From assembly GCF_003057965.1 (NCBI RefSeq), contig NZ_CP020921.1, positions 1,710,795-1,774,794 of the forward strand: 64,000 nucleotides of DNA. The letters run 5' to 3'. The notes under the pieces were generated by a model. The model did not search any database. It was given only the letters and a program-made list of their open reading frames with translations, and was not told the origin of the DNA. A program made the position numbers and the translations under genes. Each line of letters starts with the position of its first letter. Positions within the stretch are counted from its first letter, which is position 1. The DNA is from Thermodesulfobium acidiphilum (lineage in GTDB: Bacteria > Thermodesulfobiota > Thermodesulfobiia > Thermodesulfobiales > Thermodesulfobiaceae). Shown one piece after another: positions 1-8,995 of the stretch.

Positions 1-589
1 TACAGGTATTATAGAGGACGTTGGCCAAATAATTTCTTTTTCTCCACAGGGGTATGGATACAAAATAAAGATTTCTTTCAAAAAACAATTTGATGATTTA
101 AAAATTTCTGATTCTATAGCAGTTGACGGTGTTTGCCTGACAGTAACAAAGATAAACGGTCAATCCTTTGAAGCTGATATCTCAAAAGAAACCGTTTCTG
201 TTACTACTTTTAAGCATTTGAAAGCTGGGATGAAAGTAAACCTTGAAAGAGCAATGAAACATGACTCGAGATTCGGAGGGCATATTGTGCTGGGTCATGT
301 AGATGGTGTAGGAAAAATTACATCTATCAAGAATGAAAAGTTGAATGCGATACTCACTATAGAATTTCCTCCTCCACTGAAAAAGTATATAGCCCACAAA
401 GGTTCTATAGCTGTAAACGGAATTAGTTTGACCATAGCTGCTGTAAAAGAAAATTCTTTTGATGTGGCACTCATACCTTTAACTATCAAGGAGACTTCTC
501 TCTCAGATAAGAAGGTGGGCTCACCCGTCAATATTGAAGTTGACGTTATATCAAGATATATTGAAAACTTGTTAAAGTATAAGGATTAA
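1..589 (+). CDS. ribE: Riboflavin synthase, alpha chain (5' end cut by window)
   Basis: This enzyme dismutates two 6,7-dimethyl-8-ribityllumazine molecules to riboflavin in the cytoplasm. The frame is open from base 2 and begins TGIIEDVG, which the family normally preceds with Met-Phe, so only about two codons are missing. Two lumazine-binding halves are visible. The first carries VDGVCLTV. The second starts near GGHIVLGHVDGVG and carries VNGISLTIAAV. The total of about 197 residues matches the usual 200 or so. An internal ATG at 218 would remove the first half and is not the start. The stop codon is directly followed by the TTG start of the next gene, so the two are probably co-transcribed. 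Confidence 0.95.
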   Translation, partial: TGIIEDVGQIISFSPQGYGYKIKISFKKQFDDLKISDSIAVDGVCLTVTKINGQSFEADISKETVSVTTFKHLKAGMKVNLERAMKHDSRFGGHIVLGHVDGVGKITSIKNEKLNAILTIEFPPPLKKYIAHKGSIAVNGISLTIAAVKENSFDVALIPLTIKETSLSDKKVGSPVNIEVDVISRYIENLLKYKD

Positions 590-1243
590 TTGACAAAAGA
601 AATTGATCTTATAAAAAGTTATAGAATTTTATATGATTTTTTGGGTCCTCAAGGTTGGTGGCCAGCCGATACACCTTTGGAAGTTGCAGTTGGAGCTATT
701 CTTACGCAAAATACCTCATGGCAAAATGTAGAAAAAGCTATCTTTAATTTAAAACAAAAAAAATTAATGAATCTAAACGCACTAGTTGAAATTAATCCAG
801 ACGAACTAGCAATGTTTATTAAACCTGCTGGATATTACAACATAAAATCCAAAAGATTAAAAAATTTTGTATCAAAAATATACAAAAATTTTAAAACAAT
901 CGAAGAAATTAAAAAATTAGAACTCATTGAGGCAAGGAGATTTCTTCTGGGAATAAACGGGATTGGATATGAAACTGCTGACTCTATTCTTCTTTATGCT
1001 CTTGAATATCCAATATTTGTAATTGACACGTACACTCTAAGATGGCTTGAAAGATTCAATATAAAGTTTTCTGGCAACAAAAGGGTTATTTACCACAAAT
1101 CGCAGGATTTTTTTATGAAGAACTTGCCCAATGAAACTAGGCTGTTCAAAGAATATCACGCTTTAATTGTGAAACTCGGAAAAGAATTTTGTAAGAAGAA
1201 ACCAAACTGCAAAAAATGCCCCTTCTTCATCAAAGCTCAATAA
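590..1243 (+). CDS. HhH-GPD DNA glycosylase, endonuclease III-like
   Basis: A base-excision-repair glycosylase of 217 residues. The N-terminal ILTQNTSWQNVE (about residues 37-48), the helix-hairpin-helix LLGINGIGYETA (about 121-132) and the catalytic Asp in FVIDTYTLRW (about 147) are typical of the endonuclease III superfamily. The C-terminus has only three clustered cysteines (C-x5-C-x2-C), and the protein ends before a fourth Cys, so the classical 4Fe-4S loop is altered or absent. The start is TTG directly after the ribE stop, with AAGG just upstream. The 3' end overlaps the convergent efflux gene by 14 bp. The substrate (oxidised pyrimidine or alkylated base) cannot be told from the sequence. 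Confidence 0.85.
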   Translation: MTKEIDLIKSYRILYDFLGPQGWWPADTPLEVAVGAILTQNTSWQNVEKAIFNLKQKKLMNLNALVEINPDELAMFIKPAGYYNIKSKRLKNFVSKIYKNFKTIEEIKKLELIEARRFLLGINGIGYETADSILLYALEYPIFVIDTYTLRWLERFNIKFSGNKRVIYHKSQDFFMKNLPNETRLFKEYHALIVKLGKEFCKKKPNCKKCPFFIKAQ

Positions 1244-2876
1244 TACTTTCTGTAGCCTTTGAATCTTCTCTATTTTTCAGTTTATCAGGTCTAGTATCTC
1301 TAATTAAAAGGCTAAACAAAGTGGCTACAATAAACAAAAAGAGTATCCAAAAAAAAGTAGTATTATAAGCCATTATAGCAGCGTGAAGATCAATGTAGTT
1401 GCTCAAAATAGCGAAGGTTTTGTCTGGCAAATCAGCAGGGGTTGAACCTGCATTTTGCATCAAAGCGCCACTTATATCTGCAAACCAGTTGCTTAGTATT
1501 GGAGATGTAGTAGCAGGACTAACCAGAGAACTCTGTGTATAAAATGGGTTATTTGTAACAATATGCTCTACCATATATGCTCTGTTTATAGTGGTGGAAT
1601 TTTCAAGCATTGTGGCAAAAACTGCTATCCCAACGCTGCCACAAACAGTTCTTATAAGATTAAAAAGTCCAGATGCTCCAAACATATACTTTCTTTCAAC
1701 AGTCATTAAAGCTGCAGTGCTTAAAGATACAAATATAAACGCAAATGCAATTCCCTGAATTAACTGAGGAATCAATATGTCCCAGGCATTGATATCTAGA
1801 TTCATTACAGTTAGAGGATAAAAGCTAATTGCAGCCAATACTGTGGCAATAAAGATCATCTTTTTCGGCCCCAAAAAATTGTATATTCTTCCAGCAAGTG
1901 GCATAGCAAAAGCCATAGCGAGACTTCTTGGCATAAGAGCTAAACCTGATTCCATAACTGAGTAACCAAGAACGCTTTCAAATAACATTGGCAATAAAAA
2001 CAAACTTCCGAAAAGTCCCATACCAAAAATGCCGCCAAGCATTGTAGCACTGGTAAAGGATAAATCCTTTAAAACTCTTAACTCTACAATAGGTTTATCA
2101 GTTTTTAATTCCCAAATTATAAACAATATAAGAGAGACTGCGCTGGTAATGGCAAGTTTTACTATAAAATCAGATTCAAACCACGAATTTTCCTGACCCT
2201 TTTCAAGCATTATTTGCAAGGTCGAAAGACCCACCGTCATCAACATAAGACCTACATAATCAATTTTGCCGGTGTGCCTTTCTCGATCAAGAGATTCTTT
2301 TAAAAAGAGAGAGATTAGTATTAGATCTAATATTATAAACGGCATATTTATATAAAAGATCCAGTTCCAGCTATAGTTATCAGTTATATACCCACCAAGT
2401 GTTGGCCCAATACCTGGCCCCAAAACAACTCCCATACCAAAAACTCCCATAGCTTTACCCTGTTCTTCTGGGGGAAACGTTTCTCTAAGAATTGCCTGTG
2501 ACATAGGAATTAGAGCACCACCACCTATGCCTTGAATAACTCTAAAAAGGATCATCGATTCCATATTCCAGGCAAGACCACACAAAAAAGAACCTACTCC
2601 AAAAATAATTACGCTAAAAGTAAAAAATCTTACCTTACCAAACAAGTCGCTTAGAAAACCAATTGCAGGCATTACAACTACGTTTGACAACATGTACGCT
2701 GTTGAAACCCAGGTTATTTCAGTAACTGACGCTCCAAGAGAACCCCTCATATTTGGTAAAGCAACGTTTACAATGCTCGTGTCAAGAGCAGCTATTAACG
2801 TGCTAATCATTATTGTAAGGGTTACCATCCATTTATTTGGCAAAGTAGTATCCTTAGGCATTATTAATAATTTCAC
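1230..2876 (-). CDS. emrB: DHA2-family multidrug efflux MFS transporter (EmrB/QacA type)
   Basis: A 548-residue inner-membrane drug:proton antiporter with about 14 hydrophobic segments, as in the DHA2/EmrB family. The early motif LDTSIVNVALP (about residues 31-41), RVIQGIGGGALIPMSQAI in the fourth to fifth helices and GVVLGPGIGPTLGG (motif C, antiporter signature) are visible. The start is given as GTG with GAGG 2 nt upstream, which is tight; an in-frame ATG five codons later has no ribosome site. It lies 106 bp downstream of an HlyD/EmrA-type gene, so the pair should form a two-part or, with a TolC-like protein encoded elsewhere, a three-part pump. A long loop between the last two helices (about residues 415-490) is unremarkable for the family. 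Confidence 0.9.
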   Translation of the reverse strand: MKLLIMPKDTTLPNKWMVTLTIMISTLIAALDTSIVNVALPNMRGSLGASVTEITWVSTAYMLSNVVVMPAIGFLSDLFGKVRFFTFSVIIFGVGSFLCGLAWNMESMILFRVIQGIGGGALIPMSQAILRETFPPEEQGKAMGVFGMGVVLGPGIGPTLGGYITDNYSWNWIFYINMPFIILDLILISLFLKESLDRERHTGKIDYVGLMLMTVGLSTLQIMLEKGQENSWFESDFIVKLAITSAVSLILFIIWELKTDKPIVELRVLKDLSFTSATMLGGIFGMGLFGSLFLLPMLFESVLGYSVMESGLALMPRSLAMAFAMPLAGRIYNFLGPKKMIFIATVLAAISFYPLTVMNLDINAWDILIPQLIQGIAFAFIFVSLSTAALMTVERKYMFGASGLFNLIRTVCGSVGIAVFATMLENSTTINRAYMVEHIVTNNPFYTQSSLVSPATTSPILSNWFADISGALMQNAGSTPADLPDKTFAILSNYIDLHAAIMAYNTTFFWILFLFIVATLFSLLIRDTRPDKLKNREDSKATESIIEL

Positions 2877-2982
2877 ATCCTCAGAATTGAATAAAGTAGA
2901 TACATAAATAAATTAAAGTTTATTTAAATCCCAGAAAGAAAGTTTTAATCTAACCTATTAAGTTTATAAAAGAATATGCCAA

Positions 2983-4068
2983 CTAAAATCCTGTATCGAC
3001 ATAAGGATTTACTGAAAGCCCAGGATAAAGAGGATGTTTCGGATCATATGGGCTATCAATTGCTATCCTTACGGGTACCCTCTGAACAACTTTGACGAAG
3101 TTTCCTGTGGCATTTTCCGGAGGCAAAAGGCTAAATACTGCTCCAGTTCCTGGTTGGAAGCTTTCAACGTGTCCCTCAAACTTAATTCCAGGATACGCAT
3201 CAACATATATGTCCACCTTTTGACCTACTCTCATCTTATCAAGTTGAGTTTCTTTAAAGTTTGCAGTAACCCATAAGTCATTTTTCTTTACCAAAATAAA
3301 TAAAGTTTGTCCGGGTACAGCATAATTTCCTACTTCTGCAAACTTTTTTGCGATATAACCATCTTCTGGCGCATAAATTTTCGTTCTTTTAACATTAATA
3401 AGAGCCTGATCTAGATTCGCTTTAGCTTCTTTAATAGCATATAAAGCTGTAACTTTTTGTGCTCTAATGGTATCTAGAGCTGCCTTTGCCCGAGTAACGG
3501 CTTTTTGAGCAGCTTTCATAGCAGCTACAGCCGTCTTTTCCTTGGTAAGATAGGTATCATAAACATCAGCAGAAACTGCATTTTGTTTATATAAGTCTTC
3601 ATACCTCACCCTCTCTTTTTGCGCAAGTTCCGCCTGTGCCTCAGCTGATGAATAATTATCCATTGCTTGTTGCAGCGCCGCCTCAGCTTGTTTTTCAGAA
3701 CTTTCAAGCTCATTGATAGTTGCTTTAGCTTTATTAAGTGCAGCCTCATTTAGATTAAGAGCATTTGTATAATCAGAGGTTTCAATTTCAGCGATAACCT
3801 GGCCCTTTTTTACTTCTTGGTATCTCTCTACATTAACTGCAACAATCTTGCCCGATATCTGAGGTGAGATATAAATATACGTACCCTCAATATATGCATC
3901 GTCTGTGCTCTGGTGAGTAAGAGAATAAACTATTTTTTGATAAGCAAAGGGAGAAAGTAAAGCGAGCACAACTAAAATAAATATAAGGAAACCTTTTTTA
4001 GAAGGCTTTTTTGGTTGTAGGAGTTTAAATTTAGTCCTGACATTATTTTCTTTAGGTTGGTCTGACAT
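2983..4068 (-). CDS. emrA: HlyD-family efflux adaptor (EmrA-like)
   Basis: A 361-residue periplasmic adaptor that links the MFS pump to an outer-membrane channel. It has a basic cytoplasmic N-terminus, one membrane anchor (about residues 28-47), a biotinyl-lipoyl half motif (ISPQISGKIVAVNVERYQEV), a long Ala-rich coiled-coil hairpin (about 105-225), the second lipoyl half (APEDGYIAKKFAEVG) and a beta-barrel domain ending in PGLSVNPYVDTGF. The start ATG follows AGGAGG at good spacing. A strong promoter with an overlapping TetR-type palindrome lies directly upstream, so this gene is the first in an inducible efflux operon with the MFS gene. Confidence 0.92.
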   Translation of the reverse strand: MSDQPKENNVRTKFKLLQPKKPSKKGFLIFILVVLALLSPFAYQKIVYSLTHQSTDDAYIEGTYIYISPQISGKIVAVNVERYQEVKKGQVIAEIETSDYTNALNLNEAALNKAKATINELESSEKQAEAALQQAMDNYSSAEAQAELAQKERVRYEDLYKQNAVSADVYDTYLTKEKTAVAAMKAAQKAVTRAKAALDTIRAQKVTALYAIKEAKANLDQALINVKRTKIYAPEDGYIAKKFAEVGNYAVPGQTLFILVKKNDLWVTANFKETQLDKMRVGQKVDIYVDAYPGIKFEGHVESFQPGTGAVFSLLPPENATGNFVKVVQRVPVRIAIDSPYDPKHPLYPGLSVNPYVDTGF

Positions 4069-4104
4069 AATTCCTCCTAAATAGTTTCTTATTGATAAAG
4101 TATT

Positions 4105-4133
4105 ATTTTAGTAAATACTGACCAATCAGTCAA
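4105..4133 (-). promoter_or_regulatory. emrAB promoter with overlapping TetR-type operator
   Basis: On the minus strand, TTGACT (4133-4128) and TAAAAT (4110-4105) are separated by exactly 17 bp, a near-consensus sigma-70 promoter reading into the efflux operon. The palindrome TGACCAATCAGTCA (4119-4132) covers the -35 box and resembles operators of TetR/AcrR repressors. The repressor gene is not next to it. Promoter and palindrome are seen directly; the regulator class is inferred. Confidence 0.65.
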
Positions 4134-4268
4134 CCACATAATTCTATGCAAAAATAGCCTAACTTCAAGGGTACAATTATTGATGTATCTAAAACGTTTT
4201 ATTGATAGTTTGTTTCTATAAATAACTAAATTTTTTGAAAACAAAAAGAATTCTAATGAAAAAAGATA

Positions 4269-4295
4269 TTTACAATGTCTTTAAAGTGATATAAT
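4269..4295 (+). promoter_or_regulatory. Possible promoter of the small Usp gene
   Basis: TTTACA (4269-4274) and TATAAT (4290-4295) are 15 bp apart, a little short, 35 bp upstream of the Usp start. The rest of the 260 bp between the divergent efflux and Usp genes is AT-rich with nothing else recognised. Confidence 0.4.
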
Positions 4296-4329
4296 TATAT
4301 TTAGTAAATAATTTAAGGAGGCGTTTGAC

Positions 4330-4746
4330 ATGGATCGGAAGTCTGTTTTGGTAGCCTTTAAGAACTTTAAGGGAGATAGATCCGTTTTGAAAGAGGCTAC
4401 AAGGATTGCAAGGTCAAATAATGCTGTCGTTTATCTTCTGAACATAGTCGAGCGCTCTAGTTTCCTTGGGGTATATAACCCGGATGCAGAAGAAGAACTT
4501 CTTAAAAGGGCAGAAAGTGAGATAGAAAAAGCGAAAGACTATCTTAAATCAGAAGGTGTCGAGGCGTTAGGACTTGTGAAATTTGGCGAAAGAAGCGAAA
4601 TTATATGCGACGTTGCAAAAAAGATAAAACCAGTAAGGATTGTAATTGGAAACAGAGGGCTTAGGGGTATAAAAAGGCTTTTATTTGGCGGGGTACCAGA
4701 AAGAGTAGTAAAAACCTCTCCTTGTCCTGTATATGTTGTAGAATAG
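4330..4746 (+). CDS. Universal stress protein, single UspA domain
   Basis: A 138-residue cytoplasmic alpha/beta nucleotide-binding protein of the Usp family. The C-terminal ATP-binding motif is present as GNRGLRGIKRLLFGG followed by VPERVVKTSPCPVYVV, with Gly in place of the usual final Gly-Ser, so binding may differ slightly. The start ATG has AAGGAGG nine bases upstream. It is monocistronic: its own promoter lies upstream and a strong terminator follows the stop. The specific stress it serves is unknown. Confidence 0.9.
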   Translation: MDRKSVLVAFKNFKGDRSVLKEATRIARSNNAVVYLLNIVERSSFLGVYNPDAEEELLKRAESEIEKAKDYLKSEGVEALGLVKFGERSEIICDVAKKIKPVRIVIGNRGLRGIKRLLFGGVPERVVKTSPCPVYVVE

Positions 4747-4762
4747 CTGAAAAACAGATTTT

Positions 4763-4790
4763 ACCCCCGAAGTGAATTTCGGGGGTTTTT
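4763..4790 (+). terminator. Rho-independent terminator
   Basis: A perfect 8-bp stem CCCCCGAA/TTCGGGGG with a 6-nt loop is followed by TTTTT, 17 bp after the Usp stop. It may also stop alaS transcripts arriving from the other strand, although the U-tract on that side is weak. Confidence 0.92.
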
Positions 4791-4794
4791 ATAT

Positions 4795-7359
4795 TTATAC
4801 GGTCTTCAAAAAATCTTTCAAAGCGTTGATAGCAAAATCAAGCTTGTTGATATCTTTAATTCCACCCTGTACAACTTTGTCTCGGCCTCCAGATCCTCCA
4901 CCTGTGACATTTGTAATAATCTTGGCTAATTCTTTTGCACTAATACCTTTTGACACCTTATCTGAAATTGACAATACAAAATTAGCACCTTGGTCGTTGA
5001 CTGAATAAATAAATAGTATCAGGTTATCAAAATGATTTCTAGCTAAATCTACAAAAAAGAGCATATCCTCTTTAGTGCAGCCATTTAAATTTTCAGAATA
5101 TAAGGAAAATTTCCCAATCTCTTCTGCAGCAAGATTGTTAGCCCTTATTCTCAAATAATTCATGGTAACTTCTTTAAGTCGTTTTTTAGTTTCATCCAGA
5201 TCTTTTATGATAGAAATAGACTTTTTCACTGGAAAACCACTTGCATCTAAAATTTTATCTATTTCATCAAGGTTTTTTCTTTTTTGTTGAAAATATTTTA
5301 AAGCTTTAATTCCAGTAAACGCTTCAATCCTTCTAACAGAACTTGCAATAGATTCTTGTTTTACAATAGCAAACATGCCAATTTCACCTGTCATTTTCAC
5401 ATGAGTGCCTCCACACAACTCTGAAGAAACGCTGTCAATATTTACCACTCTAACCTTAGATTTATACTTGTCCGAAAACAAGGCTATAGCACCTGATTTT
5501 ATTGCATCTTCAAGATTCATCTCTTGAACTGTAACTTTATAATTTTTCATTATTATTTTATTTACAGATATTTCAATATCAGATATATCCTCATCAGACA
5601 AAGCATTCGAAAAAAAGTCAAATCTTAATAGTTCATCCGAAACAAATGAGCCTCTTTGGCTAACAGCCTCACCAAATTTCTCTCTAAGAACAGCGTGTAA
5701 AATATGAGTACAGGTATGATTGCTCGAGGACAAACTTCTTCGGTTTATATCGATTTCAGCTTCTATGGAGTCCCCAGCGCAAAAACTTCCAGATTCTACT
5801 TTCCCAAAATGAAATATTGCATCCTTTTCCTTTTGCACATTTATAACTCTAAAGGTAGAATTTTTGGATACAATATAACCGATATCAGAAATTTGACCTC
5901 CGCTTTCCGGGTAAAAAGGGGTCTTATCCAAAACAATATATCCTTCTTCACCGAAAGAAAGGCTCCTTACTTCGTTATTACTTTTGTATATACCCAATAT
6001 TTTTGAACCAGTCTTAAAATTATCATAGCCAACAAATTCTGTAGTAAGAGATGTGGTTATAACCTCGTTTACAAACTGTGACCCCTGTCTGGAAAGATTT
6101 TTTCTTTGTATCAATAATTCGTTAAATCCCTCAATATCAACGCCTACATTAAATTCTGCAGCCATTTCTTTGGTTAACTCAACAGGGAAGCCATAAGTGT
6201 CATAAAGCATGAATGCAATTTCTCCAGAAACAATGCCATCTTTTCTAATTTGGGGCACTAATTTATTGAAAATGCTTAAACCATCTTTGAGACTTTGGGA
6301 AAATTTTTCTTCTTCCGCTCTTATAGCATCTATAATATATTCTTTTTTCTCAAAAAGCTCAGGATATGAATGACGGTATATATCAGAAACAGTTGGAACT
6401 GCCTTATATATGAATGGAATCTGATACCCTGACAGGTGTGAAAGGGTAAGAGCCCTTCTCAAAAGTCTTCTAACTACGTAGCCTCTTCCCTCATTTGAAG
6501 GGAGTACTCCATCAGATATTGCAAAAACAGCGCCTCTTAGATGATCAGACATAACTCGCAATGGGATAATTCCTTTCCCTTTATATTCTATTCCAGTAAT
6601 AGAAGAGATCTTTTCAATAATAGGATATATTAAATCTGTCTCATAATTTGAATCCTTTCCTTGTAAAACTGAAGCTATCCTTTCAAGACCCATTCCGGTA
6701 TCTATACCTTTTTTGCTAAGCAATGTTAAGTTAGATTCTTCATCCCTATTGTATTGCATAAAAACGAGGTTCCAAATTTCAAGGAACCTATCACAATCAC
6801 AAAGTGGAGAACAATCAGATCTCTTACAACCAAAGTTTTCTCCTCTATCATAATATATTTCAGAACAAGGACCACATGGACCTACAGGCCCAGCAGACCA
6901 AAAATTATCCTTTTCACCCGATCTATAAATCTTTTCAGCAGGTATATCTAAAGACCTCCAAATTTCATAGGACTCATCGTCATCCTTGTATATAGTTATA
7001 AAAAGTCTTTCCTTTTGTAAATGTAAAACTTCTGTAACAAAAACCCACGCAAAAGGGATAGCCTTTTCTTTAAAGTAGTCACCAAAAGAAAAGTTACCTA
7101 ACATCTCAAAGAATGTATGATGTCTAGCAGTTTTTCCCACTTCTTCAATATCATTGGTTCTCAAACATTTTTGAGAAGTTGCCGCCCTCTTAAAAGGCGG
7201 TTCTTCTCTCCCCAAAAAATATGGTTTAAACGGAACCATGCCTGCAATTGTAAACAAAATTGTTGGATCTTCCGGAACAAGCGAAAAGCTTGGTAAAACA
7301 GTATGACCTCTATCTTTAAAATAATTTAAAAAAAGGCGTCTAATATCATCTGAAGTCAA
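4795..7359 (-). CDS. alaS: Alanyl-tRNA synthetase
   Basis: An 854-residue class II synthetase that charges tRNA-Ala. The N-terminal catalytic domain starts with DIRRLFLNYFKDRGH and includes FTIAGMVPFKPYF; the Gly-rich RGAVFAISDGVLPSNEGRGY stretch follows. The editing domain has the zinc site HTCTH (about residue 560) and CGGTH (about 660), and the C-terminal DHHA1 domain ends with GGGSGGRDKVVQGG. Length matches the family (about 870). The start is TTG with AGGAGG eight bases upstream. It is the last gene of a minus-strand series that begins at lptA, though a promoter of its own upstream cannot be excluded. Confidence 0.97.
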   Translation of the reverse strand: MTSDDIRRLFLNYFKDRGHTVLPSFSLVPEDPTILFTIAGMVPFKPYFLGREEPPFKRAATSQKCLRTNDIEEVGKTARHHTFFEMLGNFSFGDYFKEKAIPFAWVFVTEVLHLQKERLFITIYKDDDESYEIWRSLDIPAEKIYRSGEKDNFWSAGPVGPCGPCSEIYYDRGENFGCKRSDCSPLCDCDRFLEIWNLVFMQYNRDEESNLTLLSKKGIDTGMGLERIASVLQGKDSNYETDLIYPIIEKISSITGIEYKGKGIIPLRVMSDHLRGAVFAISDGVLPSNEGRGYVVRRLLRRALTLSHLSGYQIPFIYKAVPTVSDIYRHSYPELFEKKEYIIDAIRAEEEKFSQSLKDGLSIFNKLVPQIRKDGIVSGEIAFMLYDTYGFPVELTKEMAAEFNVGVDIEGFNELLIQRKNLSRQGSQFVNEVITTSLTTEFVGYDNFKTGSKILGIYKSNNEVRSLSFGEEGYIVLDKTPFYPESGGQISDIGYIVSKNSTFRVINVQKEKDAIFHFGKVESGSFCAGDSIEAEIDINRRSLSSSNHTCTHILHAVLREKFGEAVSQRGSFVSDELLRFDFFSNALSDEDISDIEISVNKIIMKNYKVTVQEMNLEDAIKSGAIALFSDKYKSKVRVVNIDSVSSELCGGTHVKMTGEIGMFAIVKQESIASSVRRIEAFTGIKALKYFQQKRKNLDEIDKILDASGFPVKKSISIIKDLDETKKRLKEVTMNYLRIRANNLAAEEIGKFSLYSENLNGCTKEDMLFFVDLARNHFDNLILFIYSVNDQGANFVLSISDKVSKGISAKELAKIITNVTGGGSGGRDKVVQGGIKDINKLDFAINALKDFLKTV

Positions 7360-7419
7360 TTGATAAACCTCCTACACTACAATCTAAAAAATTAATATTA
7401 TATTATTATATAAACAAAA

Positions 7420-8058
7420 TTACATAAAGCGTAAAACTTCATTAACACTTTTACGCCTTGGCGCAGCCAAATCTTTTATCGCAGGCTTACCTAGAGGTAT
7501 AGTAGCAACAATTCTGTCGGCTTCTTGAATCCCAAGAATTTTGCCCATTTCCTTTCTTGCAATATTTGGTGCAGTCATCCAACAACTTCCATAACCTAAT
7601 ATATGTGCAGCAATTTGAAGTTGCAAAATACTTGCTGAAACGCTTTGTATTGATGCCTCATATGCAAAGGACGGTTCATCCTCTTCTACAAAATATTCGT
7701 TAATAAAGTCCATTACTGACTTATAAGGCTTCGCAATAGCAAATATTACAACGGGAGCTTCTTTGAAGAAAGTAAAATAAAAACTCGATTTTGAAATAAG
7801 TTTTATCTGTCTTGTATCTTTTTCTTTATCAAGAGTAGATGCTAGAAATTCAAGTTTTTTAAGTACTGCGTTTGCAAGTTCTTCCTTTAAAGAGTTGTCG
7901 TAAACCGCTATATATTCCCAAGGTTGAGAATTTGTAGCAGATGGGGACATAGTAGCGATATATATAATCTTTTCTATATCCTCTTTCGGGACCGGATCAG
8001 GTAAAAACTTTCTATGGGATCGACGATCTAAAAGAATGTTAATAAAGTCTTTTTGCAT
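7420..8058 (-). CDS. Nitroreductase-family FMN oxidoreductase
   Basis: A flavin oxidoreductase of about 212 residues. RRSHRKFLPDPVPKEDIEKI near the N-terminus and SPSATNSQPWEYIAV are the FMN-binding signatures of the family, and the C-terminal GYGSCWMTAP and ATIPLGKPA segments match the usual second half. Three ATG codons stand in a row at 8064, 8061 and 8058. GGGAGG touches the first and lies six bases before the third, so 8058 is the preferred start. The substrate is unknown; these enzymes reduce nitroaromatics, quinones or flavins. It follows the slipin gene on the same strand with a 69-bp gap. Confidence 0.88.
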   Translation of the reverse strand: MQKDFINILLDRRSHRKFLPDPVPKEDIEKIIYIATMSPSATNSQPWEYIAVYDNSLKEELANAVLKKLEFLASTLDKEKDTRQIKLISKSSFYFTFFKEAPVVIFAIAKPYKSVMDFINEYFVEEDEPSFAYEASIQSVSASILQLQIAAHILGYGSCWMTAPNIARKEMGKILGIQEADRIVATIPLGKPAIKDLAAPRRKSVNEVLRFM

Positions 8059-8127
8059 CATCATCCTCCCTTACATAATTTTACAAAAAAGTTACTTAAA
8101 AGATACAGGTTTAAAATTTTAAAATGT

Positions 8128-8934
8128 TTATTTATCCTCTTTTTCTACGCTTTGCAAATATGCAGGATTGAAAATATGGCTTAAAAGATTTATCGGAATA
8201 GGAAGTATGGTAGTCGTATTTCTCTCTGGCGAAATATCGGCAATTGTCTGTAAAAATCTAAGTTGAATAGTTAAGGGATTTTGTGCCATAACTTCAGCAG
8301 CCTGTTTTAACTTCTCTGATGCCTGAAATTCTCCATCTGCAATAATAACCTTTGCTCTTCTGAGCCTTTCTGCTTCAGCCTGTTTGGCTATAGCTCTTTG
8401 CATCTCTTGAGGTATTTCAACATCTTTTAGCTCAACCACGCTTACCTTAATGCCCCATGGATTGGTTTGTTCATCTATAATTTGTTGAAGTCTGTGGTTT
8501 ATAGCTTCTCTTTGTGACAACATTTCATCAAGTTCAGATTGACCAAGAACCGATCTTAAAGTTGTTTGCGCAATTTGGGAAGTAGCTCTTACAAAATTCT
8601 CAACCTTGAGCACTCCAAGTTCCGGATCTACTAATCTAAAATATACTACTGCATTCACTCTGACCGGAACATTATCTTTTGTAATGATCTCCTGTGGAGG
8701 AACGTCCATCGTAATAGTCCTCAGATCTACCTTTACCATTCTTTCAACAAATGGGATCAAGAGTATAAGACCAGGCCCTCTTACCCCTACAAACCTACCC
8801 AATCTAAAAACAACACCTCTTTCATACTCCTGAGTAATTCTTATAGCGCTTGGAAGAACTATTGCAGTTACAAGTATTACAAACAAAATAAAAATTAAAA
8901 CTGAGCTAAAAGCAAATCTAACAACCTCGTACAT
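8128..8934 (-). CDS. SPFH/stomatin-like slipin
   Basis: A 268-residue membrane protein of the prohibitin/stomatin (band 7) family. One N-terminal membrane segment (about residues 8-30) is followed by the SPFH domain, with [25 protein letters not shown] and [17 protein letters not shown], and by an Ala/Glu-rich helix ([17 protein letters not shown]). The start ATG follows GAGGAGG. The gene directly upstream on the strand encodes an NfeD protein. This slipin-NfeD pairing is a well-known conserved association, in which the NfeD serine protease is thought to act on the slipin in membrane quality control. Confidence 0.93.
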   Translation of the reverse strand: MYEVVRFAFSSVLIFILFVILVTAIVLPSAIRITQEYERGVVFRLGRFVGVRGPGLILLIPFVERMVKVDLRTITMDVPPQEIITKDNVPVRVNAVVYFRLVDPELGVLKVENFVRATSQIAQTTLRSVLGQSELDEMLSQREAINHRLQQIIDEQTNPWGIKVSVVELKDVEIPQEMQRAIAKQAEAERLRRAKVIIADGEFQASEKLKQAAEVMAQNPLTIQLRFLQTIADISPERNTTTILPIPINLLSHIFNPAYLQSVEKEDK

Positions 8935-8995
8935 ATTAGCCTCCTCTCAAAGCTTTTTTTAATTAATTGAAAAGTTAATTATATAACTTAAGCTT

